This document shows, piece after piece, positions 30,292 through 46,466 of a stretch of 64,000 bases of DNA; the first letter of the stretch is position 1; the number at the start of each line of letters is the position of its first letter. The notes beneath the pieces were generated by a model, which was not told the origin of the DNA, searched no databases, and saw only the letters and a list, made by a program, of their open reading frames with translations. Where the stretch lies: contig JABVXV010000017.1 of the NCBI GenBank assembly GCA_013365325.1, positions 186,001 to 250,000 on the forward strand. Direction: 5' to 3'. This DNA is from Dipetalonema caudispina. Lineage: Eukaryota; Nematoda; Chromadorea; Rhabditida; Onchocercidae. Both the position numbers and the translations under genes were made by a program.

Positions 30292-31332
30292 ATGCGGCTG
30301 GCAGCTATTTCACCTATTTTAATCATTCATTTGATTGAATTAGTAAGCTTCTGCTCAATTATTGCAAGTCCATATCTGTGAAATAATTAAGGATTCTAGT
30401 GCCTTCCTATCAGCGGTCCTTGAAACCACATGATTTTACGATTTTTTTTTTTTTGATTTTTTATTTTTACTTTTTTTTGGGATCAAAAAGTCCAGAAAAA
30501 ATTAAACATTTAGTAATATGAAAATGCTTATTTGTCCCATATTCAACTCGGGTATACCTATAGGTCTCACATTTCAGTAGAACTGTCTGTATCGTTGCAA
30601 AGACCTCAGTATTGTTAAATTGTGGATCCTTTTATTATTTGTTGATACTTTCTTCGATCAATTTGACACTAATTATTATTATTCCTTACTTTTAAAGCCA
30701 TTATTATTGGTTCGTAGTTCGAATTCCATTATTAAAATTAGCCTTAATTAATAATAAATTGAATATATGCAATTCATGTAAAGAACTTTTAGCATTGTGT
30801 ACTATGCCAGAGAAACATCAAGTCATCTGATCTTGATATTTCGTATGAAACCCGAGGAATCCGGCGATTTGTAAAGCGTGAACTTGCAGATAATGTTATA
30901 GAAGGCCCACCAGGCAAGAAAGGACCACAAGGTCCGCCAGGTCCGACAGGTCCTCCAGGATTGCAAGGTGAAAAAGGGCCACCTGGTCAACAAGGTCCGC
31001 GTGGTCCACCCGGCCCGCCTGGTCCAAAGGGTAAAAGCAAAAGAAACTTTGGTAAACTTTTCCTATCAGATTCATTTTGAGTAATTTTTCCTCTTCAAAT
31101 TTCCTGGGAAGAAATAATTTCGATTAATTGATAATCACTTTTCGAGATATCCGACAATTTTTAAAGTTTAACCTAGAATTAATTATAATTGAAAATATCC
31201 ATTCAAGAAAAACCAGTATTGGTGGGAATAGCAGTGGGTGCGTTGGTTGCGTGTTCGTTAGCATTGGTATTCTTCCTTCTCTCTGCAACCAGAGTGATAT
31301 TGGGAAGTTCCAACGATGCTGAAGAAGAGTAA
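30292..31332 (+). CDS. Short collagen-like protein with C-terminal transmembrane segment
   Basis: Three exons, 30292-30342, 30811-31051 and 31217-31332, join in phase to 135 residues. A hydrophobic start ([17 protein letters not shown]) looks like a signal peptide or anchor. A linker with the basic sites RGIRRF and VKREL comes next. Then come about 15 uninterrupted Gly-X-Y triplets beginning [13 protein letters not shown] and ending GPPGPKGK. A dibasic KSKR precedes a strong membrane segment ([20 protein letters not shown]), and the tail ends in SSNDAEEE. The ATG lies 14 bases after a TTTTCAG acceptor, fitting trans-splicing. Nematode cuticle collagens are larger and lack a C-terminal anchor, and known membrane collagens have the anchor N-terminal, so the order is unusual. 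Function unknown. Confidence 0.65.
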
Positions 31333-32221
31333 CTTAAGTGATACCGAAGAACTCCAACAAGAATAATAAAAATGCTGCCGGGTTAATACTGTCATACTCA
31401 TACAGGAAAGAATTACCTAATGCTGGTTGCAGTCTCTTTTATCCACAATTATTTACTACTCTGTAAAAGTTTCTTGTCATATTTTGAAAAAAAATTTAAG
31501 TGAATTTGTTGATTATGAGAACGCAAACAACGGTCGTAACAAATGATGCTTAAGAATAGAAAGAGACACTTCATAAAGAAGATCAGAGTTCAATTTCTTT
31601 CTTCCACTTACATACTGATCGGAAAATGTTTATCATGCAATGATCTATTTTTCCATCACAAAAATGTCAGTGAACTTTACAAGTTTTATAGTAATGTAAA
31701 GACAATTTAATTTTCTACAAATGGCTCAAACAATGGTCGATTAGGCTAAAATAATATAGAAACCAATTAGCACTCAAATTCTAGTAAGGAAGCATTTGAG
31801 GGAAATCGAAATTCTTCCATTAAAAGAATTAGACAGCAATGGGAATTCAACAGTTTTATCTATTTCAAATGATTCATTTAACACCTGTATCACCAGAACA
31901 AAGCCTACTGATTGCTACTATCGATATGTTAAGGCATGAAAACATTCTTCAGAATATCTTACTTCCATCATTTTTCAAGCTCTTCCGGAAGAATAGTTAA
32001 CCATTATGAAAATTTATATTGTTGTAAAAATCGAAATATTTAATTGGATATGGCATTGTATAGACATTAGTGAAAAATGATACCCTTACTGCTATTTCAA
32101 AATTAAGGTCATATCACTAAGGTACATTTCACTCTCTTAACCTTAGAATAACTTGGAAAGATTTAATTACATCACTGATTCTTCAGAAATATGAATATAA
32201 ATCAGAAAATCATGAATTGAA
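31333..32221. other. Convergent 3' intergenic region
   Basis: This holds the 3' ends of the mini-collagen gene (+) and the small membrane protein gene (-). I see no coding exon. Confidence 0.35.
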
Positions 32222-32753
32222 TCAAATGAGCCCGCTTTCATTCTCCAAAGTAGCTACATTGAAATTTCCGATAGTTTTCTTTTTCAGTTCGACGTATGAA
32301 CTTTTTCCATCACCTACTGCATTATCATCAATACCTGGCAACGTAGATTTACCATTATTCGGCTTTGATCTAAAACTTCAATTACAATTGTTATCATTCT
32401 CAAAAGGAATTATGAAAATGATTAGAAGTGATCAAGTAAATGGATTATAGTGATTGCTACTCCGTTAATATCTAGGTTTTTTTTTTTTTAGAATTGATAA
32501 ATCCTACATTTTCAGCTGGCTATTTAATTTTATATTTTCTATTACTTTTCATTAAAAAGAGATTAAAATGTTATCCTGACGATGGATATGAGGAAGAAGA
32601 AATTTACAAATGGAAAAATCGAACTTACACGGGGAATACAATAGAGAATGTTTTCGTTTTCTTGAAAATATAATAAATAGTAACGAATACAATTAACACA
32701 AGTAGAATAGCACCAACGATGATCAGATATTGTTTCAACTCGTCATATTCCAT
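32222..32753 (-). CDS. Small single-pass membrane protein, unrecognised
   Basis: Two exons, 32629-32753 and 32222-32369, join in phase. They encode 90 residues from the ATG at 32753, or the C-terminal part of a longer protein. A short acidic start (MEYDELKQ) leads into a strong membrane segment (IVGAILLVLIVFVTIYYIF), then the stop-transfer KKTK and a hydrophilic tail (STLPGIDDNAVGDGKSSYVE) that ends ENESGLI. By the positive-inside rule the tail is cytoplasmic. The donor GTAAGT and acceptor TTTTAG are good. Upstream of the ATG the frame is open to an acceptor-like ACAG at about 32781, so earlier exons are possible. It faces the mini-collagen gene tail to tail. I recognise no family. Confidence 0.45.
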
Positions 32754-34905
32754 CAACGACGTTCCTCCAGCAATGTCTTCGTTTACCCCTGTCGGCACAT
32801 TTTACTTTCTTTTTGTTCTGGTCTGAGCATTTTTCGAAATTGACAGATATATATCAGAAAAAAGAAAAAAAAAGAGGCAAGAAATGCGAACTCCTTTGCG
32901 AAGCTACTAAAATTCTCGCTGGACTTCTTACAAATGAATATTAAAATTAAAAGTTTGAGAAAAGTACAAAACATGAATTATTCGTAGAATTAAAAAAGGT
33001 GTAAAATGAACATCCGTGAACTGAAGTAGAGAGATAAAAAGGTCACTTTAGTTTAAATTTAATACAATGCTAAGCAATTTATTGAATAATAAATTGCAAT
33101 AGTTTCAACGGTATTAATGCAAACTGTTTGACTGTGACCTATTTCTGGCCTGAGTGAATACAGGACCTAGAAGATTCTCTTTCCAAATACTTGGACAGAA
33201 AAATATCCTAGTTAGGAAGATCTGCATTACAGAAATATCACATATCGAGAAGAAATTAATCTTAGGGTATCAGGATAAGATTACACATGAAATCGCGTCA
33301 TAATGCAAATATTTTGCAACATTTATCGACAGAAACAAACCATTGATGCGTTTCTATAAATTGGGAAGCTTTGTTTGTGTGAATAATTTTTTTTTCGATA
33401 GCAGCCAAGAAAAGTAAGCCCAGTTATCGATTTTAAGTGTACTTTTAGAGGAAAGTTCTTTTTTTTCAGATTAGAGAAAGAGAAATTGTATTACTCATCA
33501 AATAATAAAAAAATAGCGATGTGATAATACTAATTGTTTATCAAAAACAGTGATGATTCAGAAACCTTCGAATTTCAGTCAAATTAAGTCATTAAATCCA
33601 CAAATTAATTTCAAACTACTCTATGCTTCTATTATTAAAAAATCTAATCATCGTGGTGTTTCAAAATTTTCAAAATAAACCAATAGATTTCTGAGCTGTG
33701 TAATTGCTAATTCACTGGATAAATCTCTTATTTTACATAAACTATCATTCAAAAGATCGTTCCGTTGCTTTTACATTATTAAAACAAATTCATTTTAAGC
33801 TTGGCATCGCTAAAAAATTACATATAGTTTGAAGAGAACTGTTTGGTAATGTTGTAAAAATCTGTCAAATTTTATCCTGAACAGTAAAAACACTTAACAG
33901 ATAAATGTCAGAATGGAAAGATTGGAAATGGCTAAAGAAATTGATTTTTATCACTAAAAATTGAACGTCATGATACATAAGCCAGTAAAATCCGAGTGTT
34001 TAAGAGTATTTTGCCACAAGCTTACAGAAAAGAAAGAGCTGTGAATTCGATCTGGCCAGATTTAGAGAAATTAAGCAACTTCTCAAATGTTTTGAATTCA
34101 GCTATGAGTACCAATAATTTTTATTAGGAGCGATGAATGTGTCGCTAATTACAGTTTAAATATAATATAAGATTAATGTAACAGTTTTTATTGTTGATCT
34201 TAATTATAACTTATTAATTATACCCATTGATAACCCAAACAAATGTTTCGTGGGGACATTTGGCACACTTCTTCTAACACTTTCATAATTGTTGTAGTAC
34301 ATGTATTACTAGTAATCTTGAAAGCTATAACAAAAATTTCACTTAAAATATTTACTGATTAATTCTCAATTTAGATCGACCGTTTTTCTAACTTTATGCC
34401 AAATGTTCTCTGATCTGTTGAAAAAAAAACAGTATTACAGAAAGGGTTTAGATTTATCAGCTTAACACTGTGAGATACCACCTCTCTCTGGATTGTAACG
34501 TCAGATCATGCTTCCTACTAAATTTCATCTCACGCCACGCGTTTGATATTGCCAGCATTATAGTAGCTTATCCGTATTGTATTTTGCGTTTTGCAGAAGT
34601 TTGCAGATTTTTAAATGAGAAACTCTTGGTGGAATGAAAAAAAAATATGAGAATGAGTGCATAAATAAGTTTTTTGAATATCGATTCGATAAATATAAAA
34701 TGTAAAGCATACTAATTCGGCATCATTATCTCCTATGATCGTCAGGAAAGAGAAAAGTAATCAAAAATGACCTCTTGTGCTTTAGTAGCTTCTTAAGAAG
34801 TAGGAAAAGTCCCAGTTATTACGATTAAAAATTAAGGGAAAAATTGTGTTGGAATAAAAATAAAAAAACACAACAGTAAAGTTCAATGTCAGCTTTTTGT
34901 TTTAC

Positions 34906-36296
34906 TCGGAATATAAAATTCATATTTCCAAACTGTGGCACTAATGATGATTGACCATCGCTGTGCATTGGTCTTTGGATCAAACTGTCTCGTACAATCC
35001 ATCCGCTGATTTGTTCTTCTGAACTGGAAACGCCTAACCTTCTGATCATCTGCTGATAAGTTGACAATGAAAAACCGATGAAGGTCACACTTTTTTGAAC
35101 TTCCATAAATGTCCTATGATGCATCAGTCTGATCCAACTACAACGCAGAATACTCCGCTGAGACAGACTTTCAAGCTCATCCTAAGAAAATTTGGAAAGA
35201 ATGACTTGTCTTAAAATTTTTTTCTGATCAGAATTTATCTTTCGATTTTTTTCAACTTTTATTCTTACTAATTCTATTAGGGAAAATATTGTAATATTAG
35301 AAATATGTAATATTAACCAATAAGAATATTAAGAGAAGAAATAGTAAAACAGAAGTGAATGTAATAAAATGTGGAGCATTCCTTGTAGAGGATAACGATG
35401 AATGAGTACAATGATCACTATTTGCGAAATGATTAGTGTACCTAGAAAAGCAGATCTGGGTTATCGCACCGATATCATTCAACGTTAACGATGTTCCGAG
35501 GGTATTGCACTACAAGAATGACCGACCCATTATCCAATGATATTACAGGTATCGCTATATTTCCGCGCAATATATTCTTATAAATTACTTTAAACTATCC
35601 AAACTAGCAGAAAATTGCAATAGATTATAACATATATGCATAACTGACAATCCAATAACAGTAATAAAGTCGATAAAATGAATTGTATTAAAAGACTGTC
35701 TTTCTCTTATTTATTGGCATTCTTTTCAGTATGAGATTGAAAATAATTTAATCAAAGAGAATAAATTATACTTTTAAAAAAGCTTCCAGAAAAGAGAAAT
35801 ATATTCATTGGAGTGCAATTACTGGGGCTAGTAATTATACTTTTCTTTTTTTACTTACCAAAACAACTTTACGGCTAGTACTTCTTCATGGCTATAGCTG
35901 TTTCATGCTCAAAGATCATACTATTTTAAGAGAACAAGTAATGAAGGAATAATTTACTAATGAAAAAGTAATCATTATGAATAATCAATAGAAGTCGATC
36001 CAAATTGAAATAAATTTGAGCAAATTAATGATGCGTTATAACTGAACCGATTATATCATAAAGCATTACGAAAAAGGAAATCAATCAATCAGAATGTTTG
36101 CGTTCGGTATATGAAATTACTAATAAACATTTCAAGCAGCTAAATGAAATAATTATAATAAAATTATAAAGCGTAAATGTATTCAAAGTTGTAATAAAAG
36201 AAACCTTGTTGTTTTGATGAATGAGCCATAACACTGATTCATATCTATTGATTGATTTCAAAGCGTTAATGCTTTGATTTGAAATATTTACCACTC
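34906..36296 (-). other. Candidate exons of an unrecognised minus-strand gene
   Basis: Four stretches with acceptor, open frame and donor join in compatible phase: 36205-36296 (NQSINALKSINRYESVLWLI), 35442-35509 (GTSLTLNDIGAITQICFSR), 35142-35181, and 34906-35052 (RRLGVSSSEEQISGWIVRDS). A possible first exon with a signal-like MRVAKIAVVIYV lies near 37695-37735, and another fragment (SDSVINVDFRNECSFKS) near 36780-36830. They may form the ectodomain of a type I protein whose membrane exon is at 32629-32753, but I could not phase the last junction with a good donor. An alternative reading keeps 34825-35181 as one long frame. No family is recognised. Confidence 0.25.
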
Positions 36297-36340
36297 CTGT
36301 AATTTTCCTTACCTTGTACTTCACTTCATCGTTTTATGCA

Positions 36341-36546
<206 letters not shown>

Positions 36547-37739
36547 CAATATTGTTACAAAAAAAGTGACAATTATATGGAAGCTTATTAATATAAAGTG
36601 GCTATTATTTTATGACATAATCAAACTGTAACACAAATATATCGTTGTTTTGCAAGTTTTTCCACGAACAATGTGCAATAATACGTCTTAAAAAGACAGT
36701 TAGAAAATCAAAAGACTCATTGGAAACCTATTCTGAGGAATGTGGCCATATTTTCAAACTGATTTCAAAACGGACTTGAAGCTGCACTCATTTCGGAAAT
36801 CAACATTTATCACAGAATCACTAGATCCTTTGGTTAACATATATTTAAATAGTACTAATAGCGAGAAATTTTGTGCCTTGCAATTTTTGATAAAATATGA
36901 ATTATCCGTTTATTTATTTAACGTAATTTGGTAATGCAAAAATATATAAATTGCCATCATGTGCCTTTTTCGATATGCATGAAGTTTTCCTTTTTTATAG
37001 GCTAATATATTGAGGCGCTCATATTCATAGCGAATACAGCCCAACACTCAGCCACTATTATATAGAAATAATTAAACTTAAATTCAAAATTCGAATTTTT
37101 ACACACTAACATAATGAATTTAGTCGTTTGATTTAAGGTAACAATACTTCGATGTGAAAATAACTTTGCAGCTGATTACAGAAAATATCCTTAAGTACCA
37201 CTATCACCGAATATTTTCTCAGCACTGGAAACAGTCATATCGTTTCGGAAAGGCAAAGACAATAAAAGATGAATATGTAAAACATACAAAGATATTGCCG
37301 TACTTATTCATTATTTGATAAACAGATCTCTAACACATAACTTGACAATCTGAAATTTCGCATACGAATAGTTCTAATTTGAAAGTCATCTAGAGAACAT
37401 TAGAAAATCCGGAGTATTTGCGGAAATCTTTCTGGTTGGCACAATGTTATCTGGGTAACAATATAATTCCCAGTTTTATTCAACAGAAACTGGAGAAAAT
37501 GAAAGCTATTAATAAAATGTCTCGACAAGCGGGAAACATTTAAAAAAGCTGTGTGATTGTAGCTTTCCGTTTCTGTAATTTAAAGTACCTATGCAACCAC
37601 CTCTCCCGTAACTATTTGTCTAACTTCCACTAAAGGTATTTTAAAATGTTAACTTTAAGCCCACTTGATAGCTACCTTTCAATTACTTCATTCCTCTCAC
37701 CACATATATAACGACTGCGATTTTAGCGACCCGCATCGC

Positions 37740-39140
37740 CTTACTTCCTTCATTACTACAACAAGTTGAAAATATGAAATCTCGCAAAATATCATTTGTA
37801 GCAACAATCGAGAAAAAATATTTGACGGTTTACATCTCATCGGAAAAACGGAACATATTTTTTTTATTTCATTAAATTCTTTTGTCCGACTTTATGTAAT
37901 ATTTATTGCAATAACTTAATAAAAAGATAAATTGAACGAGTAACACAAGAAAAAGTTATCAATCTGCACTTCCTTGAAAACAGTGATGGAATTTTCTGTC
38001 CACAAGCTTCTGTGTTATGAACAATGCTTGGTAGACTAGGACAAATTCCCTCCTTAATTCATACTATGATGATATTGGGATAAAACGAGAGGTTGAAATG
38101 TAAAAACTGGAAGAGACAGAGAAAGAGAGAGTTATTTAAAAACCGGAATAAATCGATGACTAGTAGCATTAAATTGATATGATATGATGAACTCTGTAAC
38201 GTGAACTGATATCAGGATCAAATATTACTTGAGACTAGAAAACACAGTCTCATGTAGAAACTTTGAGGAACACCAAAACCAGAAGATACTAAAGGCATTA
38301 GCGAACCCTCGCAAATGTATAGTCTCGAATATTTTTATTGACTAACTAAATATTTATGCATGTAAATCATAAACCTTCACTAATTCAACTAATAATTGAT
38401 AATAGGAAGTTTGGGCTGAAATCAATCTGCTCCCGATTTAGATATTTGTAGAATATATGACGCAAACACGATTTGTAAAAGAACTTTATTCTGAGAAGAA
38501 ATTTATAAAATTATTTCATTAAAAAAATCACCGAAGTATCACCCAAGTAAAAACACAAAAAGAAAGATTTTGATAGAAAGATATCACATAAAGAATGATC
38601 AACACATAAGAAAAGGGCAGAATAAAACACCATTTCAAGAAAATAAGGTAAGGTTTCCAAACAAAAATAAAAAAGCTGTTTGATATAACTGATAGGAACG
38701 AAGGGGAAAAATTAATCGGAAAAGTTCGCATGCCAAAATTAATAGAAAAAAATTTGCAATCCATAAATCCAAAAGTTTAATGTAAAATAAATTCCAAAAC
38801 CAACATTCTGATAAGAGTTCAGGAAAGATCAGAAAAATCAAAAGGACGGCCAAAGGATTTTCACTGAATTTCTATGTGTAAAGGAAAGTTATAGCACTTT
38901 ATTTAAAATATTGGAAGTACCCTGTCAATAAGTAGGCCGATACTGAAAAAAAAAATCATTCCACTTATTCGACATTCTAAACGATGCATAGTTAAGCAAA
39001 ATTTTGTTTCATCCAAACTAATCGGAGATATTTATCCCAATATTAGATTATGTCAAGGTGTCTCAACTTTCAAAATTAGTTCTCTTCAAAAGCGTTAGTA
39101 AAGTTTAATACCTAGTTATGAATACTTATAACTTAATCAT
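37740..39140. other. Intergenic region
   Basis: AT-rich sequence downstream of the CREB3-like gene on the minus strand. Several open frames of 70-80 codons are low-complexity, Phe/Leu-rich shadows of A/T tracts without splice context. I see no gene. Confidence 0.4.
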
Positions 39141-41995
39141 TTATGCTCGCTGTATTTTGAACCGTTCTGAATCCATTGAAACATAACTGCCAGGATTTGT
39201 ATAGATACGAAGTGTTGAGCCATTCGATATTTTTGCATGTTTATATTCCGCACTGTTCATTGTTCGTATCCACGGTTTATTAATGTCTGGTGAAGTTGGA
39301 TATAGCCTTTCTTGAGCCAAAACTTTCCGTTTTCGAACGTAGCTTCCGATTTTGACGCATTCATAATTTGGCAAAGCTCTGCTTTTCATCTCAACGAGAT
39401 GTGGCTGCGCTCTCACTGTTACATTATTATTCCAAAATATAACGCGCTTCTCCCTGCGTCTTAGTGAATTATTCTTGAATGTTACTGGTTGATCCTCCGC
39501 ACTAAATATTACTGATAGGAAGAAATCCGATTTAATATAGTACAGTGTGCAACAATTCTTCCTACCTTTCTCTATATTGAAAACAAAAAAGAAAAAAAAA
39601 AAAAAAAACAACACAAACCTAGCAGCAGAAGCACCTTCATATTCTTCTTCTTCACCGCAAAAATCAACATCAAATTTGTCACTAACAGAGCTTACGAATT
39701 GCATAAGCGATCTCGAACGTCCTTAAAATACTTTTTATTATCGTTCTCAGCGATTTTAAACAGATCCAGCAATAAAATTCCTTTTCAGAAAGTGCTCACT
39801 AGTCTGCACGGCTCTGAATGAAATAATATCCTGAACTATGTCATCACACCTCGAAACAGTCTTCGGATTGGCAACTGTCACTTCTTTTAACATACTTATC
39901 ATACCTAACGACCATTAACAGCGAATTATATTTAATGAAGCAACATAAAATAACTTCGTTTTCTTTTAAATTTTCCTGTTAATCACTTCAGTAAACAAAT
40001 AAATAAATGTTTCCGTTCGTATGACCATCGTTTCCCTTAAACAAATAGACTACAAACAACTGGCCTGCAAATGGGGGAGTTCGTTTTGGTAGTTGAACCG
40101 CGGGCGTTGTAATCTGTTCCGCTTCTTCTTCATTACGCTTTTTCGACAAAGGTGACAAGTTTGGTGCAACTAGTAAACATACTGAAAGCATCAACACCGC
40201 AAGACAAGTACCAGCGTGCACTTTTCGTTTCGATCCATTAGCAACCATGCTTTGCAATTTTCGCAATTGCGATAAATAGGTTGAATTTAGTGTTTTCAGA
40301 TGTTCCACCTGCAATTGGTTGTTATCTTAATGAGTGAAACACGGCGTATTGGAAAGATAAATGGAGAAAAATAAATAACATCACATTTCGTGCTCCCCAA
40401 AAATTTGAAATCATTTCGGTAAAACTAGACGGAGTTTTACTACAAAACTTCCACTTTTTTAGTTAGGAATAGTTTTAACAACGGCCATAAATGAAAAAAA
40501 TTGGAAAAGAGCAATTAGAAAAGATACTTGTTTTTTCAGCTCTTCGTTCTCTTGCGTGCAATTCTCTACACGGTCCTCCAATGCTTCAATGTAGTCCTGA
40601 AAGCTTCGTAATGCAGTCAAGATATAAAAAAGTGTGGAGAAAGAAAATAGAAGTCCGATAATGAATTACTTGTTTTTTCTTGCGACTTGTCTGAGCCGAG
40701 TGTTTATTTCTGATTTTTCGACGTATACGCTTCAGTTCTCTTTCTTCTGCTTTTGTCAAAGGATAATATTCTGGCAACCGAATCCCTTCCTTTCTACACA
40801 ATTTTTTCTCCTCATCAGTCAATACAAGAGGTGGATATTTTCGTTTTTCTAAAAATATTTCTAGAAGAGCACATTAAGATCATAGTTTGGGAAAAGGATT
40901 ATCACAGGTGCTACCACGTATTTTCAATCTGAATTTTACTTTTGAAAACATAAAAGATAAACGTAATAGGTTAGGGTAAAAACAAAGGAACAAAACATGT
41001 AAATAATCTGTTTCAATATGACATTGCATAAGAGATAAGCGAATTCCAAAAAATACCTCCTAGACCAAATCGAGTAATTTGCGGTCTTGTCTTCTTGTTA
41101 ATCTCAGTTATACTGAGTCGGTTCGCCCTATGTGTAGAAACAATCGAAGGAGTAGAACAGACTGCTTTTAAAGCATGCTCTGAAGATATATATGAATATT
41201 GTTAATAATTAAAACATCCAACTGATTGAATTATAAGAAATGTACCTGTTTTAATCTCCTTTTGTGGCAGTGGTAAAAAATTTCGTTCACAATTCCAATC
41301 TTCAAGAATTTCTCTGCTTGCTTCCTAAATATCGAAATGAAACAAAAGAAATATTCCTGCATACTTTTGTTCGACGTTAGGACATCAAAGAAGTAAAAGA
41401 ACAAAAATGAAATATAAACCAGTGAAGTAAATGTAAAAGTACTTGAAGTACGTCAAACTGTTCCTCTGTGTTCTGTAGAAATGAAACCACAGAGCTGCTT
41501 CCCTCATATATCGAGGACGCTGCCGATTCAGCTAAAAACGAATTATAGTGAGCTGAGGATCACTGACTCGCAGATTTCAAAATTTATTTCATAATTCAGA
41601 AGATCACCAATAGTTGCAGTCCTGTTTTCCTTTCTTTGTACACAAAAAAGATTAAAGAGTGGCAATTAGAAATGATCTTGCAACAAAAATTCATCCACTT
41701 GTCCTCACGAAAACTTACTTCGTACGGATGCATAGGAATGTTCCTCTTCAACAATATTCTCTTGTGCATCCAACTGTGAACACAAGCTATCTAGCAAACA
41801 ATTCGAACCGTCTAAATACGGCACTGTCGATGTGTATAATCCGTTCGCTTCCGAAGTATTTTCGACAAAGCTAGGATCATCATCCAACAGGAATGGATTG
41901 TAAACATCTGCGGAGCTACCACCGGATAACATCAGATCTGTATGTGGATCTGTTAGTATCTTATCCAAATCGAGATCGAATGCTGCTCCTTCCAT
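39141..41995 (-). CDS. crh-2: CREB3/OASIS-family membrane-bound bZIP transcription factor
   Basis: Factors of this family sit in the ER membrane and are cleaved in the Golgi to free a nuclear activator. Exons read at 41719-41995, 41443-41531, 41246-41324, 41057-41179, 40670-40848, 40528-40596, about 40060-40308, about 39610-39715 and 39141-39507. The acidic N-terminus starts [14 protein letters not shown], five bases after a TTTTTCAG acceptor. The bZIP reads [20 protein letters not shown], then a leucine zipper ([18 protein letters not shown] and further Leu heptads). A membrane segment ([16 protein letters not shown]) follows as in CREB3. The lumenal part is long, about 190 residues, with Asn-X-Ser/Thr sites (NNSL, NNVT, NGST). 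The basic region plus adjacent membrane span is diagnostic. The junction between the two exons after the membrane span is not resolved. Confidence 0.88.
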
Positions 41996-42697
41996 TCCAC
42001 CTGAAAAAATTAATACTGGACGTTCTTGCACCTTAAGTTTTCTTTCTTTCAGCATTTCCAAACTTTCGAATATTTTCGAAAACTGATGAAAATTCAAAAG
42101 TTGGCAGCACATAAAAATATCACGTATGTAACTAAATGATACCATCTTCTTTCTAAATGCAAACATGGAAATTTTACTGAATAGATGAATATTTCTTGCA
42201 AAACAAAGGAAAAAAATGATTAATGTATAAAAAAACAGATATTAGCATGTAAGGGGCTACTGATAGTAGCATAATTTACATCAAAAATAAAAAAATATGC
42301 AATTGACAATAGCAGCAAAATTAGACAAGCTGATCTCTGATCAGCCCTTTTTATAAAGTAAATAACATGAGGCAAAAATAATGGAAAACATTCAATGTGA
42401 ATACAGACTAAAAACATACTGGTAGGGACTGTCTCATAAATGCAATTAATATGTAATACTAAGGTAGTTAAAACAATGTAAAGAAATAATCTCCAAATTT
42501 TTACTCGCCCATTTCTCTTTCCGGAGATTAAATAAAGCTGATAAGACCACAATTTTTAATTACTAACCAAGAATGCTCAAAAAAAGAAACAAGTCATAAC
42601 AATGTGAAAAATCAAAGAAATAGAAAATATAACAACACATAGCTTTGATGACTTGAACAAGTAAGATTTTATGAGGTATGCAAATACAATGATATGC

Positions 42698-42747
<50 letters not shown>

Positions 42748-43158
42748 AGAGAGCTAACGAGAGAAATCTATGCACTAACTAAGTTAAATAAGTAAATTTA
42801 TTTGCATTTTTCCAAATTTAATAAGCTGCAGATACTTGATGAAAAAGATATTTTCAACAAAAGAAAAACCGAATCAAAAATAAACTAAAATACGTTTGGC
42901 AAACAGTGATAAAGAAGGTATGAGAATTCGGAACATTTTGCCGAGATGATCTAAAAACTAACAAATTCTCTACTGTTTAGAAACATATATTTGATCGGTT
43001 CTTTGAGGAATACTGTCTTCCATTGCAAAATTTGAAAGAAGAAATCAACCATGACAAATCGAATGGTTGTCTCGAAAGTGATAGCGATAATATAAAGCTC
43101 TGCATGCATCAAGTGAAAGAACGAAACGATCAGTATGAAACCGGATGCCATTAGTAGA
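41996..43158. other. Intergenic region, src-like 3' end to CREB3-like 5' end
   Basis: Besides the TA repeat at 42701-42744 I see no feature. The frames at 42220-42552 and 42951-43181 have no splice context or recognisable domain. The open frame upstream of the CREB3-like ATG lacks the acidic pattern seen after it and is probably 5' leader or promoter. Confidence 0.4.
42701..42744. repeat. TA dinucleotide microsatellite
   Basis: Twenty-two uninterrupted TA units, followed by a short AG run. Confidence 0.95.

Positions 43159-46466
<3,308 letters not shown>

Noticed and set aside
38528..38853. Overlapping minus-strand frames rich in Phe and Leu
   Set aside because: They arise from A/T-rich plus-strand sequence; low complexity and no splice context.
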